Assembly (NCBI GenBank): GCA_949358305.1
Contig: OX442321.1
Span: forward strand, 4,179,605-4,243,604
Source: Strigamia acuminata
Lineage: Eukaryota > Arthropoda > Chilopoda > Geophilomorpha > Linotaeniidae
DNA: 64,000 nucleotides
Direction: 5' to 3'
Under the pieces are notes generated by a model, which was not told the origin of the DNA, did not search any database, and saw only the letters and a list, made by a program, of their open reading frames with translations. Both the position numbers and the translations under genes were made by a program. Each line of letters opens with the position of its first letter. Within the stretch, counting starts at the first letter, position 1. This document shows positions 63,832 to 64,000 of the stretch, piece after piece.

Positions 63832-64000
63832 TGTTAATATAAATTTTTCGTTGCAAAGAATAAACTCGATAAATATTCAAATTAAGAGTTTGAAACGCAC
63901 GTTTGATTCAACAAAGCGTGAAATATTCAGATCAATTTATATGTAAATTGACGAAATGTGGTTAGAACGTGAAATTGGAATTTGGAGACGAATAGTCAAT
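62050..64000. other. No gene recognised
   Basis: AT-rich DNA with a poly-A run at 63,806-63,831. A short frame after a possible acceptor at about 62,074 (GAELHSVVSQLAVMLVHF) is open to a stop but has no partner exon. Confidence 0.35.

Overview
The window is AT-rich nuclear DNA, most likely from an arthropod and probably an insect. The signs are CYP4-type cytochrome P450 genes, a RYamide/NPY-like neuropeptide receptor, GT-AG introns of about 50 bp to over 12 kb, an intact Tc1-like transposon and a very high load of TA-flanked MITEs. There is no prokaryotic gene arrangement, and I recognise no tRNA gene or CRISPR array. I cannot name the species.

Layout. (1) 1-8,693, plus strand: the 3' end of one CYP4-like gene (three exons), then a complete second CYP4-like gene. 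I could rebuild the second from 11 exons with consistent phases (495 codons plus stop). Its introns hold foldback elements, a transposase remnant, a hAT-type MITE, a composite MITE and a 5S-rRNA-derived SINE-like repeat. (2) 9,344-15,881, minus strand and convergent with the P450s: a peptide GPCR. One exon encodes TM1-TM5. It is followed by two homologous terminal exons, each encoding TM6, TM7, a C-tail and a stop, so two receptor isoforms are predicted. (3) About 16.3-28 kb: mostly repeats, including a 317-bp satellite, MITEs with long microsatellites and an apparently intact Tc1-family transposon (26,008-27,682). (4) 28,067-56,175, plus strand: a gene I do not recognise, traced through eight phase-compatible exons to a stop. 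Its introns are large and full of MITEs and tandem arrays. A decayed copy of its first visible exon lies at about 23.47 kb. (5) 56.2-64 kb: no gene recognised. It holds nested MITEs, a curved-DNA-like array and a second 5S-derived repeat. That repeat is interrupted by a terminal-inverted-repeat element carrying a piece of copia reverse transcriptase.

The two P450 genes are a tandem pair with the same 3' exon structure and phases. They would make ER-bound monooxygenases. The receptor would act at the plasma membrane, and its alternative last exons are the most interesting protein-level feature. Nothing links the P450s, the receptor and the unrecognised gene functionally. The rest is mostly transposon history: at least one MITE superfamily starting ACTATACTC recurs seven or more times, sometimes inserted into its own kind.

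Limits: all splice sites, alignments and repeat boundaries were read by eye. Boundaries of diverged repeats may be off by several bases.
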